Source: Pirellulaceae bacterium
Lineage (GTDB): Bacteria > Planctomycetota > Planctomycetia > Pirellulales > Pirellulaceae
Direction: 5' to 3'
Assembly (NCBI GenBank): GCA_019636385.1
Contig: JAHBXT010000001.1
Location: forward strand, 682,001 to 746,000
Length of the DNA: 64,000 nucleotides
Part shown: positions 20,262-29,183 of the stretch, in pieces
Position numbering within the stretch: position 1 is the first letter of the stretch
How the letters are laid out: each line of letters starts with the position of its first letter
Program-made: the position numbers and the translations under genes
The notes under the pieces: model-generated
What the model was told of the DNA's origin: nothing
The model's database searches: none
What the model saw: only the letters and a program-made list of their open reading frames with translations

Positions 20262-20681
20262 CGCTGCTTCCTTGATTAACCGGAATCTCGCTGGGAAATC
20301 GTCCAATGGCTTAGTCTTGATCCATCAGACCGATTTCGTAAAGTACCCTAAGAAAAATCCCAACGGAACCGGTCATACCGGGTGGAGTATCCTGAGCCAG
20401 CCTACGGCAATAGCAGATCCGCGACACCATACGATCATAGACTAGCTGACCAACTGCGAGCGCTGAGCTATAATTTGGCCATCCCAGGTCAGGGACGCCC
20501 GCACTATGGGGTGCCCGATTTTTGTGTCATTTTCAACTACCTGAGTTTGCCGGAAAGAGCCGTTTGAGCGAGCGGCCCTTGTTCAGCCATCCTCACTAGA
20601 CGGAGGCAAAGCTGGGGGCCACCCTCTGGCCACGGTAGCTACTGGTAGATTCCAACTGGTCGCTCGTCTTGAAAGTCCGCC
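20262..20681. other. Intergenic region with a repeated GGAGG-rich element
   Basis: About 420 bp without a recognisable gene, between the divergent WYL regulator and nuclease genes. It contains one copy of the dispersed element at 20598-20641 listed separately. Confidence 0.5.
20598..20641 (+). repeat. Dispersed intergenic repeat, copy 1
   Basis: About 44 bp starting agacggaggc and ending ggtagcta. A second version lies at 27543-27588. They share agacggaggc, a central ccaccctc-ggc block and agcta at the end, about 70-75% identical by eye. Function unknown. Confidence 0.5.
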
Positions 20682-21095
20682 ATGCCCGTCCCGATGCAAC
20701 TTTCGCGGATTATCATTAGCGAGATAAGCGATAATCAAGTTATCTATCTGCAAGAGATCGGGGGGACACGCCAATTCCCGATTTTGATTGGAATCTTCGA
20801 GGCTACCAGCATCGATCGGCGCATTAAGACCAATTTCAAGCCGCTCCGACCGCTGACGCATGATCTGATTGTAGGCGTGGCCGAAGGACTGGGAGCGAAA
20901 GTCGAAAGCGTGATGATTAGCGAACTTCGCGAGCACACTTATTTTGCCAAGCTGCAGTTGCGCCGTGACGATCAATTGATCGACATCGACTGCCGCCCCA
21001 GCGACGCTCTGGCCGTGGCAGTGACTTTTGACCCACCGCTGCCGATTTATGTGGCTGAGAGCGTGATTGACCAAGCATCATCGACCTCCGGTTAA
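20682..21095 (+). CDS. Bifunctional nuclease (BFN/DUF151) domain protein
   Basis: A 137-residue single-domain DUF151 protein. Recognisable segments are VIYLQEIGGTRQFPILIGIF near the start, RPLTHDLI, and the terminal DCRPSDALAVAV. Archaeal and plant members have nuclease activity, but bacterial function is poorly defined. It is followed after 16 bp by pabB on the same strand, so the two are probably cotranscribed. Confidence 0.88.
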   Translation: MPVPMQLSRIIISEISDNQVIYLQEIGGTRQFPILIGIFEATSIDRRIKTNFKPLRPLTHDLIVGVAEGLGAKVESVMISELREHTYFAKLQLRRDDQLIDIDCRPSDALAVAVTFDPPLPIYVAESVIDQASSTSG

Positions 21096-21111
21096 CAGGT
21101 GGAGATGACGC

Positions 21112-22611
21112 GTGGCAACTACCCAGTACTCCACCCCCCGACAGCGTTCTAGCGCACTTCTGGAGCCGGCTCGACCGCTGGTTAGACGACTGCCATCAAA
21201 CTGGACGGCGGCCTACTGCTTTCGTCGTTTGGCGCGTTTGGATGGCTGCGTTTGGCTGGACAGCAGCTTGCAGGTCGAGGGCTTGAGTCGTTACAGCTAC
21301 CTGGCTGCCGCCCCGGTGACTACGCTGCGCATCGATCATCCCTACAGTACAGCCTTACAACATCTGGTCGATACGCTGCACGATTTGCATCAGCCAGCGC
21401 TGGCTGATCTGCCTCCAATGCAAGGCGGCTGGATGGGCTGGATGGGCTACGAACTGGGCCGATGCTTCGAAGCGGTGCCCGCAGCGGTGCACAATGATTT
21501 TGCTTTGCCGTTGGCTATGCTGGGATTATACGATGTCGTCCTCAGTTGGGATCACCAGCGCGGCGAGGGTTATATTGTCTCGCAGGGATGGCCACTGCGA
21601 GACCCTCTAGCACGTCAGCAGCACGCGTATCGGCGTCTACAACATTTCCTGTCCTTGTTGGAGACCGAGGATCATCAGTTACCAGGTCCAACTGCTCTCC
21701 AGAGGCGCCGCCGCAATTATCGACTGGTCGAACATCAACTTGCCCCACAATTCGTGACGCGCTGGTCTGCTGATTGGACCAGCAGTTTTTCACCGGAGGC
21801 GTATCGACAAGCTGTAGCCAAGTGCGTTGAGTACGTTCATGCTGGCGATATCTTTCAAGTGAACCTGTCGCAGAGACTGTTGCGTCGCGCCATTTGCGAC
21901 CCAGAAGATTTGGCGCTACACCTTCGACGCGCTAGCCCTGCAACATTCGCGGGTTATGCAGATTTTGGTCGCATTCAGGTAGTAAGTTCTTCTCCAGAAC
22001 GGTTCTTGTGCATGCAAGATCGCCAGATTGAGACTCGCCCGATTAAAGGTACGCGGCCGCGTCTGAGCGATCCGATAGCTGACGCGGGCATGGCGCAGTT
22101 GCTGCGCGATAGCCTGAAAGACCGCAGCGAAAACGTGATGATCGTCGACTTGCTTCGCAACGACCTGTCGCGAGTGGCCGAACCGGATTCGGTGAAAGTC
22201 ACGGCGCTGGCGGCTGTTGAGCGGTATCCGTATGTTTGGCATCTGGTCAGTGTGCTGAAGGCCCAATTGGCGTCGAAACATTCGCTCGCCGACCTCATGG
22301 CGGCTACGTTTCCAGGTGGCTCCATCACCGGCGCTCCCAAAATCCGCGCCATGCAAATCATTGCCGAGCTTGAACCGACGGTTCGCGGTCCCTATTGCGG
22401 CTGTTTAGGATACCTGAGCAGCGGTGGCGATATCGACTTGAATATTCTGATTCGTACCATAACCATGTGCGACGGCTGGTGGCAAGTTCCTGTCGGTGGC
22501 GGCATCGTAGCCGATAGCCGCCCGGAATTTGAAGAACAAGAGACATGGCATAAAGCTGAAGGCATTCTGCGGGCCATCGACTCACTGCCCTTCGGTCGCC
22601 GGGTTACCTGA
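21112..22611 (+). CDS. pabB: Aminodeoxychorismate synthase component I
   Basis: Makes 4-amino-4-deoxychorismate from chorismate and ammonia in folate synthesis. The 499-residue protein has a GTG start. The chorismate-binding core is complete: HAGDIFQVNLSQRL, SSPERFL, TRPIKGTRPR, ENVMIVDLLRNDLSRV, FPGGSITGAPKIRAMQII and CGCLGYLSSGGDIDLNILIR. Anthranilate synthase TrpE is related, but the PIKGT motif and the divergent N-terminus favour PabB. The amidotransferase subunit is not adjacent. Confidence 0.9.
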   Translation: MATTQYSTPRQRSSALLEPARPLVRRLPSNWTAAYCFRRLARLDGCVWLDSSLQVEGLSRYSYLAAAPVTTLRIDHPYSTALQHLVDTLHDLHQPALADLPPMQGGWMGWMGYELGRCFEAVPAAVHNDFALPLAMLGLYDVVLSWDHQRGEGYIVSQGWPLRDPLARQQHAYRRLQHFLSLLETEDHQLPGPTALQRRRRNYRLVEHQLAPQFVTRWSADWTSSFSPEAYRQAVAKCVEYVHAGDIFQVNLSQRLLRRAICDPEDLALHLRRASPATFAGYADFGRIQVVSSSPERFLCMQDRQIETRPIKGTRPRLSDPIADAGMAQLLRDSLKDRSENVMIVDLLRNDLSRVAEPDSVKVTALAAVERYPYVWHLVSVLKAQLASKHSLADLMAATFPGGSITGAPKIRAMQIIAELEPTVRGPYCGCLGYLSSGGDIDLNILIRTITMCDGWWQVPVGGGIVADSRPEFEEQETWHKAEGILRAIDSLPFGRRVT

Positions 22612-22843
22612 TCGGTAACCTTTCACAAGTTGTAGCCCACCATGCGTGTCCACAACGCTTAACCAAGCCAGGCCGGAGATTACAACGCTGTGTTTTTCGA
22701 GGAACATCAGATCCAGGCTCATGGTGGGCCGACGGTCGCGGGACTGTGGTGGTGAGATGATGCTTGGCCTGATTCACGGTGTATCGTTGCGCCACCGCAA
22801 CCTTGTCCCACGCTACGAGTCGCAGGCGCGATTCTCCAAAGCT

Positions 22844-23212
22844 TTAGCGACGCAGATACCTTCGTAACAAGTCCAGCAGATACCACTCAAAGAAGGTCAG
22901 TAGTACCGGCATCACAAAGAAAAACAACTGGCTCACTCGAGCCGTGATGTCCTCGTCATTCGATTGTGGCAGCGTCGAATAGATGACAAAACTAGTTACC
23001 GAATTGCAAAACAGTAAGCCAGCGCTGACCGTCAACACAAAAACCGCGTAAGCCGCTAACGAAACTGCCGCCAACAATCGCTGCCAACGATCTGGCGAGG
23101 ACAATTCTGAGGCACTCGGTGGTGTGGCTGATGTGTTCATGCAATGCGTCGCATCATCACCTGGCGCTGACTGGGGAACATCAATGACTGGAACGACCAG
23201 CGTGGCGCGCAT
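22844..23212 (-). CDS. Small membrane protein next to pilT-like gene
   Basis: Unrecognised protein of about 122 residues. Two hydrophobic segments are visible (LLAAVSLAAYAVFVLTVSAG and VSQLFFFVMPVLLTFFEWYL), followed by a basic C-terminus. The start is uncertain: ATGs at 23212 and 23140 are both possible and neither has a clear ribosome site. Its 5' end overlaps the end of the upstream ATPase gene at the 23212 start, suggesting cotranscription. Confidence 0.6.
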   Translation of the reverse strand: MRATLVVPVIDVPQSAPGDDATHCMNTSATPPSASELSSPDRWQRLLAAVSLAAYAVFVLTVSAGLLFCNSVTSFVIYSTLPQSNDEDITARVSQLFFFVMPVLLTFFEWYLLDLLRRYLRR

Positions 23213-24719
23213 CGTGCATGGAATCCAGGGGCGGAATGGTGTAAGTGCCAATGTGCATTTGCTCTAACATGGCCGCATCCGAAGCAAACTCGCGGGCGAT
23301 TTCCCATGAGATCAAGTCTTGTTTGTAAAGTTTGAACAGGTGCTCTTCAAATACGAACGAGCTGGATGCTGTCTGCTGCATGCCAACTTTGATAGCCGCG
23401 GTGTTACCAGTCAGAATGGCGTCGTTGATGTACTTGATGTCATTAAACATGAACTCCATGGCGACCATGCGTCCTCCACCAAGTTTAGGCAGCAACCGCT
23501 GACAAATAACACATTTTAGCGCGTCGCGCAGCTGCAATCGCACCAAATCGCGTTCAACAGGATCAAAGAAGCTCACAATGCGGTTGACCACTTCGTAGGT
23601 CGTTCCAGCATGCAGCGTACTGATAACCAAATGCCCAGTGGCAGCGGCGTTGATGGCGGCGCGAATGGTTTCAGGGTCGCGCATCTCACCCACCACGATC
23701 ACGTCGGGATCATGCCGCAAGGCGCCTCTGACCGCTTCGCCGAAACTACCGACATCTTCCGGGACATCACGTTGCGAAACCACGGCCTTCTTGCTCTTAT
23801 GGACGAATTCTACCGGCTCTTCGATACACAAAACATGTACTGACCGATGCTGGTTGATCCAATCGACCAACGATGCTACGGTGGTTGACTTGCCAGAGCC
23901 GGTCATGCCCGTTACCAGCACGAGTCCAAAGTGCAACTTGGCTAACCGCTGCATTGAATCGACTGGAATCCGCAAGTCCTCAAAGCTCGGAATACTCTCC
24001 GGCAAGAACCGTAGGGTACAGTGTGGTGTTCCCGATTTGGTGAACGCGGATACGCGTGAGTATCCCAAACCGACTTGATGATAGATGAAACTACACTGCA
24101 GCTTGTCTTGAAATTCTTGCCAGTTTTTTTCGGGAGCAATCTCTTCGATCAGCGTCAGAATCTGTGCGCTTGACAGCGGTGCGAAATTGTCGGCCCGGCG
24201 CAATTGTCCATCGACACGGAAGATGGGTGGCGCGCCGGGACACAGATGGATATCGCTAGACTTGAATTTGGTGACTGCCCGGAAGAGTGTCTCCGAACTG
24301 ATATGTTGGCTACGGTACTCTTCGCCGTGAACACGCCAGACTTCCGGCAATTCAAAAGCCGCCGATAACGCATCACAGGCAGCATGCACATGAGCAATAT
24401 CCCCATCGGTTGCGGGCTGGCACTGCACTTGCAGCCCTCCGGTCTCGTCAACCAGGCGACAATCGGCCTGCTGCACTGAGACTATTTCAGTCAATGCGCG
24501 ACGGCAATTGTCCAGTTCTGATGCTGGTAAGTGGACATGAATCGTGAACGAATGAAACTCACCTTCGTAGTCAGGCCGTAGCGCTTCAACGCTCAGCGTC
24601 CTGGATCGAACGACCATCTTTCGTGGCGAACCGTGGATCGATCGCAATTGCTCATCCGCAATGACAACGATAGACCACAGACTCTTTTGGTGTCCACAGC
24701 CCAATACCACTTCTCGCAT
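23181..24719 (-). CDS. PilT-like type IV pilus retraction ATPase
   Basis: Secretion-family hexameric ATPase of 512 residues. The C-terminal two thirds match PilT/PilU: SDIHLCPGAPPIFRVDGQL, Walker A GMTGSGKST, the Asp box IEEPVEFVH, Walker B DPDVIVVGEMRDPETI, and the His box ISTLHAGTTYEVVNRI. An extra N-terminal domain of about 160 residues is not part of standard PilT and is unrecognised. It would power pilus retraction or a related machine. No pilin genes are near. Confidence 0.88.
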   Translation of the reverse strand: MREVVLGCGHQKSLWSIVVIADEQLRSIHGSPRKMVVRSRTLSVEALRPDYEGEFHSFTIHVHLPASELDNCRRALTEIVSVQQADCRLVDETGGLQVQCQPATDGDIAHVHAACDALSAAFELPEVWRVHGEEYRSQHISSETLFRAVTKFKSSDIHLCPGAPPIFRVDGQLRRADNFAPLSSAQILTLIEEIAPEKNWQEFQDKLQCSFIYHQVGLGYSRVSAFTKSGTPHCTLRFLPESIPSFEDLRIPVDSMQRLAKLHFGLVLVTGMTGSGKSTTVASLVDWINQHRSVHVLCIEEPVEFVHKSKKAVVSQRDVPEDVGSFGEAVRGALRHDPDVIVVGEMRDPETIRAAINAAATGHLVISTLHAGTTYEVVNRIVSFFDPVERDLVRLQLRDALKCVICQRLLPKLGGGRMVAMEFMFNDIKYINDAILTGNTAAIKVGMQQTASSSFVFEEHLFKLYKQDLISWEIAREFASDAAMLEQMHIGTYTIPPLDSMHDARHAGRSSH

Positions 24720-24741
24720 GGCAAATTCAATCCTTACGGAA

Positions 24742-26133
24742 TCAATGGACAGGTGGCCGAATGTGCTCGACTTGGCCGACGGCTAGTCTTTGTTGGTATT
24801 CACGCCACGACATCGCTGGAATGTCGGAAGGGCGCTCGACCATGTCGATGCAGCCGCTGACGGGGCAGACAAAGCTGCACAAGTTGCAGCCCACACAAGT
24901 CGCTTCTTGGATGGTGTATACGTTGACTCGCCCATCACCCAGCCCTGGCATGAATTGGCTGCGGCCACTGCGCTGCAGCTGACTCGTTGCGCCCGCGCCA
25001 TAGGTGGCGAGATACTGATCGATCGGCGTCGGCAGGAGGCGGATCGACTGATGAGCACCGTCTTCGCAAGCCGCATAACACAGCCCACAGTGGATGCATT
25101 TCTGTTGATCGATTTGAGCGACCACCTTGTAACCCAAATTCAAATCACCCCAGTCGCCGACGCGCTGCACGCTAGCGCCTCGAAAATCGTCCAGGCGTTG
25201 GATTCCCTTGCTCATCATCCAGTGTTGCAGGCCGGATATCATTTGATCGACTATGCGGAAGCCAAAGTGCATGGCTGCCGTACACACCTGGACAGTGCTA
25301 GCCCCCAACAACAGGTGCTCGACCGCATCTTGCCAGGCCTGAATTCCGCCAATGCCGGAAATGGGCCGGCATATCTCCGGATCGCTAGCGATGGCATGGA
25401 CCATATTCAGCGCAATCGGCTTGACTGCCGGTCCACAGTATCCGCCGTGGGAACCGCGACCTTGGACGTGAGGTATCGGCTGGAAGGTGTCGAGATCGAT
25501 GCCGATAATCGAATTGATCGTATTGATCAGCGACAAACCGTCCGCACCGCCGCGAGCTGCCGCTCGACCAATCGTGCGCACATCGGTGACATTAGGTGTC
25601 AGCTTGACCAGCACGGGAGTCGTGGCAATCTCCTTAACCCAGGCGGTAATCATCTCGGCATACTCAGGCACTTGACCGACAGCGCTGCCCATACCGCGTT
25701 CGCTCATGCCGTGCGGGCAACCGAAATTCAATTCCAGTCCGTCACAACCGGTGTCTTCGGCTCGGCGTACGATGTCATGCCAGGCCTGCTGTTTCGACTC
25801 GACCATCAGCGACACGATGACAGCGTGATTTGGGAAACGTCGCTTGGTATCGGCGATCTCGCGAAGGTTTTCGTCCAAAGGTCGATCACTGATGAGTTCA
25901 ATATTGTTGAAGCCCATCATCCGGCGACCGTCGTAATCCAAGCTTCCGTAACGCGACGAAACGTTGACTATCGGCTCGTGGCTGATGGTCTTCCAAACTA
26001 CGCCTCCCCAGCCGGCCTCGAAGGCGCGGCAACATTGGTCGCCGGTGTTGGTAGGAGGTCCGCTGGCAAGCCAAAAAGGATTGGGCGAGCGAATGCCGGC
26101 GCAGTCACAGGATAAGTCGGGTAGAGGCTGCAT
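24742..26133 (-). CDS. preA: NAD-dependent dihydropyrimidine dehydrogenase subunit PreA
   Basis: Reduces uracil or thymine to the 5,6-dihydro form, together with PreT. The FMN barrel has NFGCPHGMSERGMG with the catalytic Cys and LVKLTPNVTDV. Two C-terminal 4Fe-4S motifs are present: CIHCGLCYAACEDGAH and CVGCNLCSFVCPVSGC. The 463-residue length fits PreA. It lies 7 bp downstream of preT, the last gene of the pyrimidine catabolic cluster. Confidence 0.93.
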   Translation of the reverse strand: MQPLPDLSCDCAGIRSPNPFWLASGPPTNTGDQCCRAFEAGWGGVVWKTISHEPIVNVSSRYGSLDYDGRRMMGFNNIELISDRPLDENLREIADTKRRFPNHAVIVSLMVESKQQAWHDIVRRAEDTGCDGLELNFGCPHGMSERGMGSAVGQVPEYAEMITAWVKEIATTPVLVKLTPNVTDVRTIGRAAARGGADGLSLINTINSIIGIDLDTFQPIPHVQGRGSHGGYCGPAVKPIALNMVHAIASDPEICRPISGIGGIQAWQDAVEHLLLGASTVQVCTAAMHFGFRIVDQMISGLQHWMMSKGIQRLDDFRGASVQRVGDWGDLNLGYKVVAQIDQQKCIHCGLCYAACEDGAHQSIRLLPTPIDQYLATYGAGATSQLQRSGRSQFMPGLGDGRVNVYTIQEATCVGCNLCSFVCPVSGCIDMVERPSDIPAMSWREYQQRLAVGQVEHIRPPVH

Positions 26134-26140
26134 GATCGAA

Positions 26141-27460
26141 TTACTCCTTGGCAGCCAGCGACCGGTGGATCGCCCGGGCTGCCTGCTTGCCTTGTTCCAC
26201 CGCGTTCACAATTTCCGCTCCCCGGCTGACACAATCACCGCCAGCGTACAACCCTGGAATTGGTGTCGCCAGCGTCTGCGGATCGACCAGCACTCGGCCG
26301 CGGTCAATGGCCGCCGGCTGAAATTGCGCCAGCAAGTCCACGATGGGCGATTGCCCCAGGGCTTTGACCACCATATCGCAAGGCAGTTCAAATACATCGT
26401 TCGCTTTGCCTCCAGCATCATTCGTGCCGGCGCGGGACAATCGTATCGCCACCAGCTTGCCCGACTCGATTACAAACTCGACCGGCTGAGCGAACCACTC
26501 GAAGTGCACGCCATCGGATTTTGCCAGTTCGTATTCGTACGCATAAGCAGGCATATCTTCCCAGGAACGTCGATAGGCAATGGTCACGCGCTGAGCTCCC
26601 AACCGCACGGCGGCTGTGGCCACATCAATGGCGGTATTGCCGCATCCCAGCACCACTACATGTTGACCTACCTGACAATCGGCAAAGCCGGTGGGTTGGT
26701 GCATTTGGTAGATGAACTCCAGAGCTTCCCAAACGCCCGGACTGTCTTCGCCTGGAATTTCAAGTCGTTGTGTGCTGCCCAAGCCAAGTCCCAAAAATAC
26801 AGCGTCAAAGTCAGCCAGCAGCTTCCGGAGAGTGGCACCATCGATAGCTTGACCGAGTCGCAATTCAACGCCCATGTCGAGGATCGGCTGGATTTCTGCG
26901 AGCGAGAACTGGCGAGTCAATTTGTAGGCTGCGATCCCCAGCGTGTTGAGTCCTCCGGGGACATCGCGGGCTTCGAACACCACCGCCTCGTGTCCAGCCC
27001 TCCGCAGCTCGTGAGCGCAAGACAATCCGGCTGGTCCCGCTCCGACAATGGCGACTCGTCGTCCAGTAGGCGGACCGGGCTGGAAAAATCGCAAACCACG
27101 ATCCAACGCGAAGTCGGTGGCATAGCGCTGCAAGCGGCCAATTTGAATCGGGGCCCCCGCGCGGGCGCGATCTACACAGGCGCCCTCGCACAGCACTTCC
27201 GTTGGGCAGGCCCGGGCGCACGAACCGCCAAAGATGTTGGCATCCAAGATGGTTTGTGCCGCACCAGCCACATTGTGATGCAGAATCTGCCGTATGAACC
27301 GGGGGACGTCGATGTGCGTGGGGCAAGCTCGCGTGCAGGGCGCGTCGAAGCAGTACAAACAGCCAGCCGCCTCGACGATAGCCTGATCGGCCGTATAGTT
27401 GGGATGCAGATCGGCAAAGTTTTCCGCCAATTGTTCGGCTGTTAGTGGAGTTCGATTCAT
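26141..27460 (-). CDS. preT: Dihydropyrimidine dehydrogenase subunit PreT (NAD(P)H/FAD, Fe-S)
   Basis: Electron-input subunit partnering PreA. The N-terminal cysteine-rich domain (GCLYCFDAPCTRACPTHIDV and GGSCARACPTEVLCEGACV) binds Fe-S clusters. An FAD motif follows (VAIVGAGPAGLSCAHELRRA), then the NAD(P) motif VVVLGCGNTAIDVATAAVRL and the C-terminal IPGLYAGGDCVSRG. The ATG at 27460 is chosen over a TTG at 27484. GltD-type glutamate synthase subunits share this layout, but adjacency to preA and hydantoinase-family genes settles the role. Confidence 0.92.
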   Translation of the reverse strand: MNRTPLTAEQLAENFADLHPNYTADQAIVEAAGCLYCFDAPCTRACPTHIDVPRFIRQILHHNVAGAAQTILDANIFGGSCARACPTEVLCEGACVDRARAGAPIQIGRLQRYATDFALDRGLRFFQPGPPTGRRVAIVGAGPAGLSCAHELRRAGHEAVVFEARDVPGGLNTLGIAAYKLTRQFSLAEIQPILDMGVELRLGQAIDGATLRKLLADFDAVFLGLGLGSTQRLEIPGEDSPGVWEALEFIYQMHQPTGFADCQVGQHVVVLGCGNTAIDVATAAVRLGAQRVTIAYRRSWEDMPAYAYEYELAKSDGVHFEWFAQPVEFVIESGKLVAIRLSRAGTNDAGGKANDVFELPCDMVVKALGQSPIVDLLAQFQPAAIDRGRVLVDPQTLATPIPGLYAGGDCVSRGAEIVNAVEQGKQAARAIHRSLAAKE

Positions 27461-27542
27461 GATGTTCTTGTTCACGATTATCAACTAAATCCGCACCATC
27501 TTAGGCAAGCGGTCAAGTGAGTATACCAGTTGCCACCGCACC

Positions 27543-27588
27543 AGACGGAGGCGAACTGAGGTTCCACCCTCCGGCGAGGGCAGCTATA
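27543..27588 (+). repeat. Dispersed intergenic repeat, copy 2
   Basis: Second version of the element at 20598-20641, in the 156-bp gap between preT and the semialdehyde dehydrogenase gene. Both copies read in the same direction. Confidence 0.5.
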
Positions 27589-27616
27589 CACGATAGCTTC
27601 AAATGCGTGGCTCGCC

Positions 27617-29095
27617 TTAGCTCATCCAATTTGACCGATGCTTGTCGGTCCACTTCGTAGTGATCTTCTTAGTCTTGCTCCAGAATTCAAAGCAGCCCTG
27701 GCCGGTAAGGTCACCTTGGCCAAACGAACTAGCATTCCAACCCCCAAACGGAAACGGTTCGCGCGGCACTGGTACTCCCACATTGACACCCACCATGCCG
27801 GCACTTGCCCGCTGACAAAAATAATCGGCAACTTCGCCCGAAGAGGTGTAAACGGCGGCTGCATTGCCATACGGATTCTGGTTTTCGATTCTCAGGGCCT
27901 CGTCCAGCGACGCACAACGAACAACGGTCAACGTGGGTCCAAAGATTTCATCGCAGCTCACTTCATGATCCGGCTGGGCGTAATCAAAGAGAGTTGGTCC
28001 CAAATAATTGCCGCCAGTGGGAGCGGCCGGATCGATCGCTCCGCGACCATCCACCAGCAATTTTGCACCGCCCTGACTATCGACTCGCTGAATGTATCCG
28101 GTGATTCGCTCGAGCGCATTGTGACTGATGATCGCACCGATGTCACGACCAGCACGCATGCTGCGAAAGCGGTCGGCGATGCCGTCGATGATGTGCTGCG
28201 TGTCACCTACAGCCAACAGGACGCTAGCTGCCATGCAGCGCTGGCCAGCACATCCAGTTGAGGAAGCCACCACATTGGCTATCGTCATCTCGGGGTCGGC
28301 ATCTGGCATTACAATCAAATGGTTTTTGGCCCCGCCCAACGCCTTAACCCGTTTTCCGGCCGCGCTGCCGCGGCGGTAAACCAATTCGGCAACTTTCGTC
28401 GAACCCACGAAGCCGATCGCGGAAATCAGCGGATGATCGCAGATGCCTTCGACGATGTCTCGCGCGCCTTGGACGACTGAGTAAACGCCAGCCGGCAAAC
28501 CGGCCTGGTCCAGCAATCGGCCCAGCGCCAGCGGGCTAAGCGGGGTTTGCTCAGATGGCTTGACGATCACCGCGTTTCCCATGGCCAGCGCCGTGGGCAC
28601 CATCCACAACGGTACCATCAGCGGAAAATTAAAGGGAGTAATGGCCGCCACCACACCCAGCGGAAAGCGCGATAATTTGCACTCCACTCCGCGACTCACT
28701 TCCAATACTTGCCCGGCAGCAATTTGAGGCAGGCTGGTCGCGAATTCGATACACTCGACGGCTCGAGAAATCTCGCCACGCGATTCTGCATCCAATTTGC
28801 CATTTTCGCGGGTGATCAATTGAGCCAACTCGTGCGTATGCTGCTCGATCAGCGTTTTGAGTCGAAATAATACCTGGATGCGATCCTTGAGCGACTGACC
28901 ACTCCAGGCGCGCTGCGCGACAGCAGCGGCTTGCACGGCAGCATTCAATTCGTCGCGGGTGGACATCGACAGCTCGCCCAGTGACGCTCCATCGACGGGC
29001 GAAAGCAATTCGCCTCGCTCAGACGACATGCTGTCGCACTGCTTGCCACCCACGAAGTTGGGAATCTTGCGCACCGTTAACAATGTTTGCAACAT
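27617..29095 (-). CDS. mmsA: CoA-acylating malonate/methylmalonate-semialdehyde dehydrogenase
   Basis: Aldehyde dehydrogenase of 492 residues, MmsA/IolA class. The catalytic Cys is in CAGQRCMAASV, and the Asn region reads ITPFNFPLMVPLWM. The lack of the general-base glutamate of hydrolytic ALDHs (GAKNHLIVMPDAD context) is typical of the CoA-acylating group. In this cluster it would oxidise the malonate semialdehyde (from uracil) or methylmalonate semialdehyde (from thymine) released by the neighbouring aminotransferase. Confidence 0.9.
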   Translation of the reverse strand: MLQTLLTVRKIPNFVGGKQCDSMSSERGELLSPVDGASLGELSMSTRDELNAAVQAAAVAQRAWSGQSLKDRIQVLFRLKTLIEQHTHELAQLITRENGKLDAESRGEISRAVECIEFATSLPQIAAGQVLEVSRGVECKLSRFPLGVVAAITPFNFPLMVPLWMVPTALAMGNAVIVKPSEQTPLSPLALGRLLDQAGLPAGVYSVVQGARDIVEGICDHPLISAIGFVGSTKVAELVYRRGSAAGKRVKALGGAKNHLIVMPDADPEMTIANVVASSTGCAGQRCMAASVLLAVGDTQHIIDGIADRFRSMRAGRDIGAIISHNALERITGYIQRVDSQGGAKLLVDGRGAIDPAAPTGGNYLGPTLFDYAQPDHEVSCDEIFGPTLTVVRCASLDEALRIENQNPYGNAAAVYTSSGEVADYFCQRASAGMVGVNVGVPVPREPFPFGGWNASSFGQGDLTGQGCFEFWSKTKKITTKWTDKHRSNWMS

Positions 29096-29183
29096 ATATG
29101 TCAGTTCTCACTGGAGTTCGATAACGAAACGCGACTACCGCCTGCACTCAGCTTCATGCATCATCCTACACATGCGTGAACGA

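Noticed and set aside
20480..20525. Possible terminator or RNA hairpin around gacgcccgc...ggggtgcccgattttt
   Set aside because: The stem has several mismatches, and its position between divergent promoters does not suit a terminator.
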